Of a stretch of 53,419 nucleotides of DNA, positions 23,762-33,003 are shown piece by piece. Origin of the DNA: UBA11358 sp049517655 (lineage in GTDB: Bacteria; Verrucomicrobiota; Verrucomicrobiia; Limisphaerales; UBA11358); the NCBI GenBank assembly GCA_049517655.1, contig JBEKRQ010000005.1, positions 1-53,419 on the forward strand, read 5' to 3'. The notes beneath the pieces are model-generated. The model was not told the DNA's origin and did no database searches. It saw only the letters and a program-made list of their open reading frames with translations. The first letter of the stretch is position 1. Every line of letters begins with the position of its first letter. The position numbers were made by a program, and so were the translations under genes.

Positions 23762-24994
23762 ATGGTCGATTCAAAAGCGCCGCCAGTCACCAGCCTTTAT
23801 ATTCATGTCCCATTTTGCGCGCGGAAATGCGCGTATTGCGCATTTTACTCCGAGCCATCGTCCGGTGAATTGACGAATCGCTGCATCTCCGCGCTCATCC
23901 GCGAATTGGAAATTGTCGCGGACGATCTCAAACCCAAAACCATCTTCATCGGCGGCGGCACGCCATCGCTGCTCAACCTTCGGCAATGGGAAAAAATTCT
24001 GCGCGCGATGGAACGCTTGAACCTGTCCGGCGCGGAAGAATTCACCGTCGAATGCAACCCCGCCACCCTTTCGCCCGACAAAGCCAGACTGCTCCGTTCG
24101 TCCGGTGTCAACCGGATTTCGATGGGGGTGCAGTCGCTCGATGAAAAATTGCTTGAGCGTCTTGGCCGCATTCACACGCGCGAGATGGTTTTCAAATCGG
24201 TCGACACTCTGCGCCGTGCCGGTTTTGACAATTTGAATCTCGACCTCATGTTCGCCATTCCAGGCCAAACGCTGGAAATCTGGCGCGGGACTTTGACCGG
24301 GGCGCTTACGCTTGGCAGCGAGCATTTGTCCAGCTACGAAGTGATTTATGAGGACGACACGCCGCTGTTCACGCAACTCCAAACCGGCAAATTTGCCGTG
24401 GATGAGGAACTCGCTTGCGCGATGTATGAGGAACTGGTGAAACGCACGACGGGCGCCGGTTTCCGGCAATATGAAGTCGCCAATTTTGCCCGCGGGTCGA
24501 GGTCCAACGAGTCAACGGTCCAGAGTCCACAGTCCGCGCCCGGCTGTGATCCGACTGGGGACGGTGGACTGGTAACTGCGGACATTCCCGTCTTTGCCTG
24601 CAAACACAACGTCAACTACTGGCGCGGCGGCGCGTTTTATGGGCTGGGTCCAAGCGCGACGAGTTATGTGCGTGGCGTCCGGACAAAAAACCAGTCGAAG
24701 ACGCGGCTTTACTGCGAACAGCTTGAAAAGGGAAAACGCGCCATTGAATCCCGCGAAGAATTGCCGCCGCTGAAACGCGCCGGTGAAACCGCCGCGTTCG
24801 GTTTGCGGATGGTTGCCGGCTGGCCATTCGAAGAGTTTCAGCGCCTGACCGGGTTTGATTTGCGCGATGAATGGCCGGGCGAAATGAATCAATTGGTCGC
24901 GTGCGGCTGGGGTCGGCGCGACGCGAATCATTTTCACCTCACACGACAGGGATTGCGTTTTGCCGACGCGGCGGCGGAATTATTTCTGCGCTGA
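23762..24994 (+). CDS. hemW: HemW-like radical SAM heme chaperone
   Basis: 410 aa. Radical SAM motif C19-ARK-C23-AY-C26 in VPFCARKCAYCAF, then IFIGGGTPSLL, ECNPATLSPDK, GVNRISMGVQSLDEKLLERLGR and the HemW-type C-terminal winged-helix region (FGLRMVAGWPFEEF). The motif ends C-A-F, as in HemW, rather than the CxC of true coproporphyrinogen dehydrogenase. It probably inserts heme into proteins. The stretch at about 24496-24590, between NFAR and CKHNVNYWRGG, is a roughly 30-residue insertion of heptamer repeats where other HemW proteins have a short loop. Confidence 0.88.
   Translation: MVDSKAPPVTSLYIHVPFCARKCAYCAFYSEPSSGELTNRCISALIRELEIVADDLKPKTIFIGGGTPSLLNLRQWEKILRAMERLNLSGAEEFTVECNPATLSPDKARLLRSSGVNRISMGVQSLDEKLLERLGRIHTREMVFKSVDTLRRAGFDNLNLDLMFAIPGQTLEIWRGTLTGALTLGSEHLSSYEVIYEDDTPLFTQLQTGKFAVDEELACAMYEELVKRTTGAGFRQYEVANFARGSRSNESTVQSPQSAPGCDPTGDGGLVTADIPVFACKHNVNYWRGGAFYGLGPSATSYVRGVRTKNQSKTRLYCEQLEKGKRAIESREELPPLKRAGETAAFGLRMVAGWPFEEFQRLTGFDLRDEWPGEMNQLVACGWGRRDANHFHLTRQGLRFADAAAELFLR
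24509..24583 (+). repeat. opposed heptamer arrays inside hemW
   Basis: Units GAGTCAA CGGTCCA GAGTCCA CAGTCCG (24509-24536), then, in roughly complementary sense, GGTGGAC TGGTAAC TGCGGAC (24563-24583). The reading frame is kept through both. Confidence 0.7.
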
Positions 24995-25099
24995 AGTGGC
25001 GGCGGAATTTTCCGCGGGGAATAACTTTGTGAATAGATTGCGAACGGGTGTTCAGAGTTCTGACTTGCAGCAAATTCAACCTCAGAGTCTTCTAGCGAT

Positions 25100-26575
25100 A
25101 TGATTGATTCAATTTCCGACAGTGGTGCGGCAGCCGATTTAAAAAAGACCCCGTCTTCGCGCCGCAATCGTCAATCACCAATCGCCAATCGTCAATCGGT
25201 TGACCGTTTGCCGCCGCATTCGCCAGAAGCGGAGCAGGGCGCACTGGGCTGCGTGCTGCTTTCGCCGAACGAGTGCATGGGCGAGTGCATGGAGAAAATC
25301 AAGGACGGCAAGGAGATTTTCTACGACCTGCGGCATCAGACCATTTTCGAGACGCTGGTGTCCATGTATGACGCGCGCGAGGCGATTGATGTCATCACGC
25401 TTCAGCAGCGGCTCAAGGACAAACAGCTTTTGGAGCAGGTCGGCGGCATTGCGTATCTGGCGCAATTGCAGGATGCGGTGCCGAGCGCGGCAAATTTGAG
25501 TTACTACCTCGACATCGTCCGCGAAAAATTTCTACTGCGGAAAATGATTGCCACCTGCACGGACGTCGTCGGTCGGGTTTATGATTATGAGGGCGAGGTG
25601 GACGCGCTGATGGATGAGGTGGAACGCGACATTCTGCGCGTCAGCGAATCACGCGTGCAAAGCAGCATGGTGACTACCAAGGAACTCGTCGGCAAGGCCA
25701 TCGGGACGATTGAAAATTATTTCAGCCGCAAGGGCGTATTGAACGGCCTGGCGACAGGCTTCGCGGATTTGGATCGGATGACGGACGGTTTGCACGGCAG
25801 CGAAATGATTGTCATTGCGGCACGGCCGAGCATGGGCAAAACATCCATCGCCATGAACATTGTCGAACACGTCGTGCTGGAGCAAAAACTGCCGGCGGCC
25901 ATATTCAGTCTCGAAATGAGCGCAGAGGCGTTGGTGCTGCGCATGTTGTGTTCGATTGCGCGCGTAAACTCACAGAGCATCCGCGAAGGGTTCATGAGTG
26001 AGACGGATTTTCCGAAGTTGACCAACGCGGCCGGCCGGCTGGCGAACGCGCCATTGTTCGTTGACGATTCGGCGGCACTTTCGATTTTGCAACTGCGGGC
26101 GCGGGCGCGGCGGATGGCGCAACAGCACGGCATCAAGCTTTTCGTGATTGACTATTTGCAATTGCTCCGTTCTACTGCGCGCCGGGCACAGGAAAACCGG
26201 CAGCAGGAAATTTCGGACATTTCCAGCGGCATCAAGGCGCTGGCGAAGGAATTAAAAGTGCCGGTGCTGGTGCTCAGCCAGTTGAACCGCGAATTGGAGC
26301 GGGACAAAAGCCGCAAGCCCCGGCTGTCGGACTTGCGGGAGTCAGGCGCGATTGAACAGGATGCCGATGTGGTCGGCCTGCTATACAAACCGAATGCAGG
26401 CGAGGATGAAGAAGCCGCATTCGGCGAGGAAGCCGACGGCGTGCCGATAAATTTGTTGATTGCCAAACAGCGCAACGGCCCTACGGGCGACATAAGTTTG
26501 ACATTCTTGAAACCCTACACGCGCTTTGAAAGCGCGGCCAAAGTCAGCGACGAAGATGTGCCAGTGGATCGATAG
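25100..26575 (+). CDS. dnaB: replicative DNA helicase DnaB
   Basis: 491 aa. N-terminal domain begins RLPPHSPEAEQGALGCVLLS. The RecA-like domain has Walker A ARPSMGKTS (Lys 247), Walker B LFVIDYLQLL and LSQLNRELERDKSRKPRLSDLRESGAIEQDADV. It is the ring helicase that unwinds DNA at the replication fork. Residues about 22-34 (NRQSPIANRQSV) come from five heptamer repeats and precede the conserved fold, so they are unlikely to harm it. Confidence 0.96.
   Translation: MIDSISDSGAAADLKKTPSSRRNRQSPIANRQSVDRLPPHSPEAEQGALGCVLLSPNECMGECMEKIKDGKEIFYDLRHQTIFETLVSMYDAREAIDVITLQQRLKDKQLLEQVGGIAYLAQLQDAVPSAANLSYYLDIVREKFLLRKMIATCTDVVGRVYDYEGEVDALMDEVERDILRVSESRVQSSMVTTKELVGKAIGTIENYFSRKGVLNGLATGFADLDRMTDGLHGSEMIVIAARPSMGKTSIAMNIVEHVVLEQKLPAAIFSLEMSAEALVLRMLCSIARVNSQSIREGFMSETDFPKLTNAAGRLANAPLFVDDSAALSILQLRARARRMAQQHGIKLFVIDYLQLLRSTARRAQENRQQEISDISSGIKALAKELKVPVLVLSQLNRELERDKSRKPRLSDLRESGAIEQDADVVGLLYKPNAGEDEEAAFGEEADGVPINLLIAKQRNGPTGDISLTFLKPYTRFESAAKVSDEDVPVDR
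25165..25199 (+). repeat. heptamer array at the 5' end of dnaB
   Basis: Five head-to-tail units: CAATCGT CAATCAC CAATCGC CAATCGT CAATCGG, translated in frame as part of the DnaB N-terminus. Confidence 0.85.
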
Positions 26576-26578
26576 ACG

Positions 26579-29023
26579 ATGAAATTATTTTTTCGCCTTT
26601 TAGGGATTTGCCTCTTGTTTGGCTTTGTGCCTCTTGCTTGGTCACAAACAACCGGGCCCAAAATTGACCGTGTGGACGTGAAGTTCATCGGCCCGGCGTC
26701 GGTCAACGAACAATTCATCCGTTCCAACATCCGCCTCAAGGCAGGGGACATTTACCGTCCGAATATCACAGAGAATGACGTTCACGCGCTCTACGGCACG
26801 AAACAATTTTACAACATTCGTGTCGCGGTTGACCAGGCCGGGGACGGCGGCGTGGTGCTCACCTATCTTGTGCAGGCGAGACCGCGACTGACGGAAATCA
26901 AATTGGATGGCAACAAAAAATTGAGCGATTCCAAGCTTCGCAAAAAAATCAAGGCGAAAGTAGGCGAGCCGCTCGACGAACAAAAGCTGTTCACGGACAG
27001 CCAGGAGCTTCAAAAGCTTTATGAGATATCGGGTTATTCCGGCACGAAGGTCAAGTACGTGGTGGACATCGATGAAAGTGCCGGACGCGGTTCAGTGACG
27101 TTTCAAATCACTGAAAGCCCGAAGGTAAAAATCGTCAGAATTGAATTCGTCGGCGCGTCCGTGTTTTCGCAGAAAGAATTGCGCAAACAGCTCAAGACCA
27201 GGCGACATTGGATGTTTTCATGGCTGACGGGCAGCGATTTGTTCAAGAACGATCAATTTGAGGATGACCGCGACCAGCTCGCCGAATTTTATCACAGTCA
27301 TGGCTATCTTGATTTTGAAATCAAGGACGTAAAGTTCACGAATCCGACGCCGAATAAGATGGCCATTCGCTTTTTTATTTATGAAGGGCGGCAATACAAG
27401 GTCGGTTCGGTCAAATTCACCGGCAATAAAGTTTTCAATGACGAGGAAATCCGCCGTGGCTTGGAATATATTCACAACTCCGAACACTCGAAAGGCAAAC
27501 TGGGCGCGCATGGTCTGCCGATGGACGTGGGCGACGTCTTCTCGCCCGGGGGCTTGGACAAGGACAGGCAGGCCGTCGAGGATTTTTACGGCAGCAAAGG
27601 TTACATTAGCGGGGCGTCCGGCGGTGTAGGGCGGGGTTTATCCTTCCAAATCGTCCGCCTTCCCAACCTGGACACGGGCACGATGGATTTGGAATTTCAG
27701 ATTGACGAAGGTCAGAAATGCTACGTCGAGAAGATTGAGATTCGTGGCAACGTCAAAACGAAGGACAAGGTCATCCGGCGCGAACTCGCCATTGCGCCGG
27801 GTGAAGTGTTTGACATGGTCCGCGTCAAAATCAGCAAGCAACGGCTCGAGGGCCTGCAATACTTTGAAAAGGTGAGCATGGATCCCGAACCCACCGACCC
27901 GCCGATTGCGGGGCGCGAAAATCTGATTGTGAGCGTCGATGAACAAAACACCGGCAAGATGACCGTTGGCGCCGGATTCGACTCGGTGTCCGCGTTGACC
28001 GTTTTCGGAGAAGTCGAACAGGGCAATTTTGACTTGTTCCATCCGCCCACGTTCACCGGCGGCGGCCAGAAAGTGATGCTTTTGGTTCAGTTGGGCACCG
28101 AGCGCCAGGACTACGAACTTTCGTTCACCGAACCATGGTTTTTAAATCGCAAACTTTCGCTCGGGGTGGATATTTACCGTCACCAATTGGACTTCGAGAG
28201 TCCCAACAACATTTTCAATGAAGCCCGCACCGGCATGCGTTTGAGCCTGACGCGCGCGTTGTGGAGCGATTTCTTCATCGGCAGCGTCAGCTACACGGTT
28301 GAGGACATCGGCATTTCTTTGAATAGCGGATTCTCTGGTGCGAGTAATAATGTGCCTGGCGCCATTCTAAGCCAGACCGGCGATCATCTGATCCATCGCT
28401 TCGGCGCGTCACTCGCCTATGACACTCGCAACAGCACCACGCTGCCCAACGGCGGCCAGCGGACGGAATTTGACCCGGAATTCGTCGCCGGCGACGTACC
28501 GTTTTATAAAATGGAACTCAAAACCGCATGGTATTTTCGCGGTTTGTTCAAAGGCCACGTCATTGAAGCTGTCGGGCGCGCAGGCGTGGCAAACGGGCTG
28601 GGTTCCGGCGACGTGCCATTCTACGATCGCTATTATCTCGGCGGCCTCTACTCGCTGCGCGGTTTCAAGTATCGCAACATTTCGCCGCGTGACCCGTCGT
28701 ATGGGGTCAACCCATCGATGCCTGATGAGCCGATTGGCGGCGACAGCTATTGGTTCGGCTCGGTGGAATACAGCCTGCCCATTTTTGAAACGGATAATGG
28801 CCCTGGTGTGCGCCTGGCCCTGTTCTACGATGCCGGTGCCGTTGGCGCGGGGTCTTATTCGTTCTCGGGAAATTTTGATGACGATTGGGGCATCGGCTTG
28901 CACATAAACATTCCCCGCATCGGTCCGTTGCGGCTTGAGTATGGCATGCCGATTCATAACGATCAATACAACGGCCGCACCGGCAAATTCCAGTTCGGAT
29001 TCGGCTACACCCGCCAATTTTAG
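26579..29023 (+). CDS. bamA: outer-membrane assembly factor BamA (Omp85)
   Basis: 814 aa. Signal peptide at residues 1-22 (FGFVPLAWSQ). Residues 23-420 hold POTRA domains, seen as repeated blocks such as FIGPASVNEQFIRSNIRLKAG, EFVGASVFSQKELRKQLKTR and KFTGNKVFNDEEIRRGLEYI. The C-terminal beta barrel has the lid-lock motif YSLRGFKYRN (the RGF of Omp85) and ends with an aromatic (YTRQF), as outer-membrane proteins do. It inserts beta-barrel proteins into the outer membrane. It starts 3 bp after the dnaB stop; ompH follows 155 bp later, the usual pairing. Confidence 0.95.
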   Translation: MKLFFRLLGICLLFGFVPLAWSQTTGPKIDRVDVKFIGPASVNEQFIRSNIRLKAGDIYRPNITENDVHALYGTKQFYNIRVAVDQAGDGGVVLTYLVQARPRLTEIKLDGNKKLSDSKLRKKIKAKVGEPLDEQKLFTDSQELQKLYEISGYSGTKVKYVVDIDESAGRGSVTFQITESPKVKIVRIEFVGASVFSQKELRKQLKTRRHWMFSWLTGSDLFKNDQFEDDRDQLAEFYHSHGYLDFEIKDVKFTNPTPNKMAIRFFIYEGRQYKVGSVKFTGNKVFNDEEIRRGLEYIHNSEHSKGKLGAHGLPMDVGDVFSPGGLDKDRQAVEDFYGSKGYISGASGGVGRGLSFQIVRLPNLDTGTMDLEFQIDEGQKCYVEKIEIRGNVKTKDKVIRRELAIAPGEVFDMVRVKISKQRLEGLQYFEKVSMDPEPTDPPIAGRENLIVSVDEQNTGKMTVGAGFDSVSALTVFGEVEQGNFDLFHPPTFTGGGQKVMLLVQLGTERQDYELSFTEPWFLNRKLSLGVDIYRHQLDFESPNNIFNEARTGMRLSLTRALWSDFFIGSVSYTVEDIGISLNSGFSGASNNVPGAILSQTGDHLIHRFGASLAYDTRNSTTLPNGGQRTEFDPEFVAGDVPFYKMELKTAWYFRGLFKGHVIEAVGRAGVANGLGSGDVPFYDRYYLGGLYSLRGFKYRNISPRDPSYGVNPSMPDEPIGGDSYWFGSVEYSLPIFETDNGPGVRLALFYDAGAVGAGSYSFSGNFDDDWGIGLHINIPRIGPLRLEYGMPIHNDQYNGRTGKFQFGFGYTRQF

Positions 29024-29178
29024 CGTGATATCTTGCGCTAATTTTTTTTGTCGGTGAAATCAATTCTTATTGGATTGAATTACACGAACGACAATTTGTT
29101 TTTCCGCCTGAAAAAGTTCTGACAACCGCCTGAAATTTTAAGCTGGCGCAACCGCCTGATTTTGTTTTCCCTGTTCCC

Positions 29179-29841
29179 ATGAAAAACGTTTTACGAATCA
29201 TTTTCCCGGCGGTTTTGTTAATGGTTTTTTTGAGCAGCCCGGCGCTGGCGCAGAACAAGAGCGCTGCCACGCAAACAGGCAAAATTGGCACCGTGGACAT
29301 GCGCAAGCTCTTTGATGGTTACTGGAAAACCAAACAAGCCGAGGTCGCGCTCAACGACCGCAAAGCCGAACTCGACAAGGAGGATAACGGTTTCATTGAT
29401 GATTTGAAGAAAGCCAGGGACGAATATCAAAAACTGCTGGATGGCGCCAATGACCAGGCCATTTCCGCCGATGAACGCGACAAGCGCAAGCAAGCCGCCG
29501 CCAACAAATACGGGCAAATTACGGATTCGGAAACAACGATTGCCCAATTCGAGCGCCAGGCGCAGGCAACGCTGGCCGAGCAAAGTCAGCGGATGCGCGC
29601 CAACATTCTAAATGAAATCAAGGCCGCCGTAGCCGCCAAGGCGAAAGCTGCCGGTTATGCCATGGTCTTTGACAGCGCGTCGGAAACAGTCAATCAGACG
29701 CCGATCATACTTTACGGCAGCGGTGAAAACGATTTGACCTCCGCGGTTCTCGCCCAACTCAACGCCGGAGCGCCCGTTGACATGGCCAGGCCGGCCGCGA
29801 CAACCATGCCGCCAGTAAAGATCGGCACCAACAATCCGTAA
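29179..29841 (+). CDS. OmpH/Skp-family periplasmic chaperone
   Basis: 220 aa. Signal peptide 1-25 (FLSSPALAQ). The body starts IGTVDMRKLFDGYWKT, the standard OmpH opening, then a long charged coiled-coil region (AELDKEDNGFIDDLKKARDE) and closing strands with GYAMVFDSASETVNQTPIIL. Skp-type chaperones carry unfolded outer-membrane proteins to BamA, encoded just upstream. The C-terminal 25 residues are Pro/Ala-rich and not part of the family. It converges on the aldo/keto reductase gene with a 10-bp gap. Confidence 0.9.
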   Translation: MKNVLRIIFPAVLLMVFLSSPALAQNKSAATQTGKIGTVDMRKLFDGYWKTKQAEVALNDRKAELDKEDNGFIDDLKKARDEYQKLLDGANDQAISADERDKRKQAAANKYGQITDSETTIAQFERQAQATLAEQSQRMRANILNEIKAAVAAKAKAAGYAMVFDSASETVNQTPIILYGSGENDLTSAVLAQLNAGAPVDMARPAATTMPPVKIGTNNP

Positions 29842-29851
29842 GTGAATCATT

Positions 29852-31033
29852 TCAACTTTCGCTGAGCCGTTTTACCGGTTTTTCGAACAACATCCAGTGT
29901 GCGTCCTCCAAAATTTCGGGAATCCGTTTTGCGAACGGACTGTGCCGCAGCGCCGTTTGTAAATCCAGTTCGTGCACTTTCGCCGCATTCTGGCCGGGAA
30001 ACCAGTGCTCGGCCTGTCCGAGCAGGTTGTAACGCATCTTGCCCCACGCCACCAGATCGAGCGATTTCGCGTAAGTCCACAGCCGTGCAATTTCGGAAAT
30101 GTTGATTTGTCCCGGCACATCCACGTAATTCGGCAGGCCTTCAGACCATCGCGCGCACCAATCCGCGCCAAGCACGCACTCTATTTCCGCGCGCAACCGT
30201 TTTTCAATCGGCGCAATGGTTTCCGGAATTTTGTCGTAAAATTCCAGCGCGGCGACGTGTTCGTCAAAATCGCCCGGCTTGTTGGCGCCGCAACTGAGCG
30301 TGTGCACTTCCGGACGCGCCAGGCAGTAAAGATCGTTGAACACCATGGGTGACAGCGGCGCGCAAAGTTCGACCAGTTTTTTCGGCGGTTCGTAAAGCTT
30401 TCCGCCCTTATCGTTCGGGCTGATGATGAAGATGCCCATGTCGAGCTTGTGCGCGGCTTCAATTGCCGGCCAGTTCAAGTCATTCACGAAATACCAGTGA
30501 ACATTCATGTAATCGAAACCGCCGCTGTTGACGGTTTCGAGAATGACGTCGGTCGTCGCGTGCGTGGAAAAACCGATGAACCGTGCGCGGCCTTCCTTTT
30601 GCAACCGGCGCGCCGCAGCCAGACAGCCGTTTTTCCTGAGCGACCAATCGAGCAACTCGCGATTGTTGATGCCGTGCAACGAAAGCAAATCCACGTGATC
30701 GAGTTGCAAGTATTTCATCGAGGTTTCAAACGTTTCGAGAAATTCCTTCGGCGTGGCGCACGGCTTGATTTTGGTTTGGACGATGATTTTTTCGCGCGGC
30801 AATTTGGGCAGCACGTTGCCCAGCTCCATTTCGGAAGTGCCGTAGCCGCGCGCGGTTTCGATGTGATTGATGCCCAGTTCAATGGCGCGGTGGATGATGG
30901 CTTCAAGATTCTCCCGATTTTCGCGCGGGATTTCCTTCGGGTCGACGTCCTGCCACTTGAATTGATAACGCATCCCGCCGCAGGAAATCACCGGCATCGC
31001 CAGTTCCGTCCGCCCAAAACGACGATATCTCAT
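29852..31033 (-). CDS. aldo/keto reductase family protein
   Basis: 393 aa. Opening MRYRRFGRTELAMPVISCGGM, then the catalytic positions of AKRs: INHIETARGYGTSE (Tyr), IIVQTKIKP (Lys) and DLLSLHGI (His). The C-terminal third, with ECVLGADWCARWSEGLP, corresponds to the extension of larger AKR-like proteins but lacks the usual CxxCxxC ferredoxin motif. Likely a cytoplasmic NAD(P)H oxidoreductase; substrate unknown. It stands alone, on the strand opposite its neighbours. Confidence 0.85.
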   Translation of the reverse strand: MRYRRFGRTELAMPVISCGGMRYQFKWQDVDPKEIPRENRENLEAIIHRAIELGINHIETARGYGTSEMELGNVLPKLPREKIIVQTKIKPCATPKEFLETFETSMKYLQLDHVDLLSLHGINNRELLDWSLRKNGCLAAARRLQKEGRARFIGFSTHATTDVILETVNSGGFDYMNVHWYFVNDLNWPAIEAAHKLDMGIFIISPNDKGGKLYEPPKKLVELCAPLSPMVFNDLYCLARPEVHTLSCGANKPGDFDEHVAALEFYDKIPETIAPIEKRLRAEIECVLGADWCARWSEGLPNYVDVPGQINISEIARLWTYAKSLDLVAWGKMRYNLLGQAEHWFPGQNAAKVHELDLQTALRHSPFAKRIPEILEDAHWMLFEKPVKRLSES

Positions 31034-31163
31034 CGCCGCGAAAATAGGTCACGAGGCTGGCAATGGCAAGTGATTGAGCCCTGGACCAGGACAAATAAGA
31101 TGACGCTTGCCTCGGGGTTCACAGTCACGTATGGTGTGCGCTCTTTTTTGAAAGAGTTGATTT

Positions 31164-31382
31164 ATGCGACGTCCCAAAGGCATTAAAACCAAAAAGTCCG
31201 CGGCCAAGCGTTTCAAGATTACGGCTGGCGGAAAAGTCCTGCGCCGCCACGCCGGCCGGCGCCATCTGGCGCAAAGCAAGAATCCCAAGCGCCGCCGCCG
31301 TCTCCGTGGTGCTGTGGTCGTCGATTCAACGGACGCTTACCGCATCACGCAGAGCCTGCCGTTCAGTCACCGTGGCCATTAA
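31164..31382 (+). CDS. rpmI: ribosomal protein bL35
   Basis: 72 aa, very basic, with KTKKSAAKRFKITAGGK and AGRRHLAQSKNPKRRRRL as in bL35. AAAGAG precedes the ATG. Normally infC comes before it; here the upstream gene is an aldo/keto reductase on the other strand, so infC must lie elsewhere. rplT follows 28 bp later. Confidence 0.95.
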   Translation: MRRPKGIKTKKSAAKRFKITAGGKVLRRHAGRRHLAQSKNPKRRRRLRGAVVVDSTDAYRITQSLPFSHRGH

Positions 31383-31383
31383 T

Positions 31384-31404
31384 CCTCAACCATCAACTTT
31401 TAAC
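31384..31404 (+). repeat. short heptamer array between rpmI and rplT
   Basis: CCTCAAC CATCAAC TTTTAAC, period 7, in the intergenic gap. Confidence 0.5.
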
Positions 31405-31410
31405 TGATTC

Positions 31411-31782
31411 ATGCGAGTCACCAACGCCGCCGCCTCCCGCAAACGCCGCAAACGGATGGTCACAGCCGCCAAAGGCTACCGGATGCGCCGCTCGAAACTT
31501 TACCGCTACGCCTCCGACGCCGTTGACCACGCCCGGCAATACGCCTACCGCGATCGCCGCCGCAAAAAACGCACGTTTCGTTACCTCTGGCAGATTCGCA
31601 TCAACGCCGCCGCCCGCGCCGCCGGTATGACTTACAGCCGCTTCATAGAAGGATTGAAAGCCGCCAAGTGCGCGCTCGACCGCAAGGTGCTGGCTGACAT
31701 CGCGGCTCAAGATACTGCCGCGTTTGGCGAACTCGTCAAAATCGCCCAAAACGCGCTCAAGGCCAAAGGCGTGAAAGCCTAG
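31411..31782 (+). CDS. rplT: ribosomal protein bL20
   Basis: 123 aa: RKRRKRMVTAAKGYRMRRSK, YAYRDRRRKKRTFRYLWQIR and INAAARAAGMTYSRFIEGLK are diagnostic for bL20. It binds 23S rRNA early in assembly of the large subunit. It lies in the conserved rpmI-rplT-pheS order. Confidence 0.97.
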   Translation: MRVTNAAASRKRRKRMVTAAKGYRMRRSKLYRYASDAVDHARQYAYRDRRRKKRTFRYLWQIRINAAARAAGMTYSRFIEGLKAAKCALDRKVLADIAAQDTAAFGELVKIAQNALKAKGVKA

Positions 31783-31792
31783 AAATTTCCAG

Positions 31793-31813
31793 GTTTTCAG
31801 TTTCAAGTTTTGA
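31793..31813 (+). repeat. short heptamer array between rplT and pheS
   Basis: GTTTTCA GTTTCAA GTTTTGA, period 7, outside genes. Confidence 0.5.
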
Positions 31814-31920
31814 GTGGGCGACCAGCAATGGCCGCCCTTTTCTATGGCTATGAAAATGCGCGAACATTTTGTAAAAATTTCTTTTGTGACTTTTGCGCCT
31901 TTTTACGGCTAAATCTAAGT

Positions 31921-32952
31921 ATGTCCTTGCTGAATGACATCGAGCCCTTGAAACAAGCGGCGTTGACCGAACTAAAAAATGCGTCCAACCCCGCCGCGCT
32001 CGAACAGGTCAAGGGCGCGTGGATTGGCCCGCACGGAAAGTTCACTGCGTTGATGAAACAGCTCGGCACGCTGTCCAAGGAGGAAAAGCCCGCCGCCGGC
32101 AAAGCCATCAATGCCGCCAAGGTCGAACTCGAATCCGCGCTCGCCACGCGACGCGAAGAACTTGAACTCAAGGCTGCGCTGCCCAGGGAGCCGGCCGATT
32201 TCACCCTCCCCGGACGTCGCCGCGCGCTCGGCAAATTCCATCCGCTCACGCAAGTGACCGAAGACATTGTCCGTGCCTTTCGCAAACTCGGTTTTGCTGT
32301 TGCCGACGGGCCGGAGATTGAGGACGAATATCATTGCTTCGACGCGCTCAACACGCCCGCCGACCACCCGGCCCGCGACACCCAGGACACGTTTTATCTG
32401 GCAACGCCTGATGGCTCTCGACCCTCAACCCTCAACTCTCAACTCCTTTTACGCACGCATACCAGCTCCGTCCAAATCCGCGTGATGAAATCACAGCCGC
32501 CGCCCGTGCGCATCATCGTGCCGGGCCGTGTTTATCGCCGCGACAACGCCGACGCCACGCACAACCCGACCTTCCAGCAAATCGAAGGGCTGTACGTGGA
32601 CAAAAACGTCACCGTTGGTGATTTGAAAGGCACGGTGGAATTTGTCTTCAAGGAACTGATGGGTTCGGAGACAAAAATTCGTTTCCGTCCGCACTATTTC
32701 AGCTACACCGAGCCGAGCTTTGAAATTGATTTCAGCAATGCGCTCATGAAAAAGCTGGGCAAGGACTGGCTGGAAATTGCCGGTTGCGGCATGGTGCATC
32801 CGGCGGTCTTTGAAAACGTCGGTTACGACCCCGAAATCTGGACCGGCTGGGCATTCGGGTTCGGCATCGAACGCATCGCCATGATTCGTTACGGCATCAA
32901 CGATATCCGTCTCTTTTACGAAAACGATGTGCGGTTTTTGAGGCAGTTTTGA
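31921..32952 (+). CDS. pheS: phenylalanyl-tRNA synthetase alpha subunit
   Basis: 343 aa from the ATG at 31921; the frame is open further upstream but similarity begins MSLLNDIEPLKQ. Coiled-coil N-terminus, then class II synthetase motifs: GKFHPLTQVTEDIVRAF, LRTHTSSVQIRVM (motif 2 region), HNPTFQQIEGLYV and FGFGIERIAMIRYGI (motif 3). It aminoacylates tRNA-Phe together with PheT. Between FYLATPDG and LLLRTHTS a run of about 12 extra residues is encoded by heptamer repeats. Confidence 0.95.
   Translation: MSLLNDIEPLKQAALTELKNASNPAALEQVKGAWIGPHGKFTALMKQLGTLSKEEKPAAGKAINAAKVELESALATRREELELKAALPREPADFTLPGRRRALGKFHPLTQVTEDIVRAFRKLGFAVADGPEIEDEYHCFDALNTPADHPARDTQDTFYLATPDGSRPSTLNSQLLLRTHTSSVQIRVMKSQPPPVRIIVPGRVYRRDNADATHNPTFQQIEGLYVDKNVTVGDLKGTVEFVFKELMGSETKIRFRPHYFSYTEPSFEIDFSNALMKKLGKDWLEIAGCGMVHPAVFENVGYDPEIWTGWAFGFGIERIAMIRYGINDIRLFYENDVRFLRQF
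32415..32442 (+). repeat. heptamer array inside pheS
   Basis: CTCTCGA CCCTCAA CCCTCAA CTCTCAA, translated in frame (SRPSTLNSQ), in a surface-loop position before motif 2. Confidence 0.85.
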
Positions 32953-33003
32953 TTTTGCATCCGTGTGAATCTACGTCGATTCGACGGGTCGCCAAAGAAT
33001 GGT

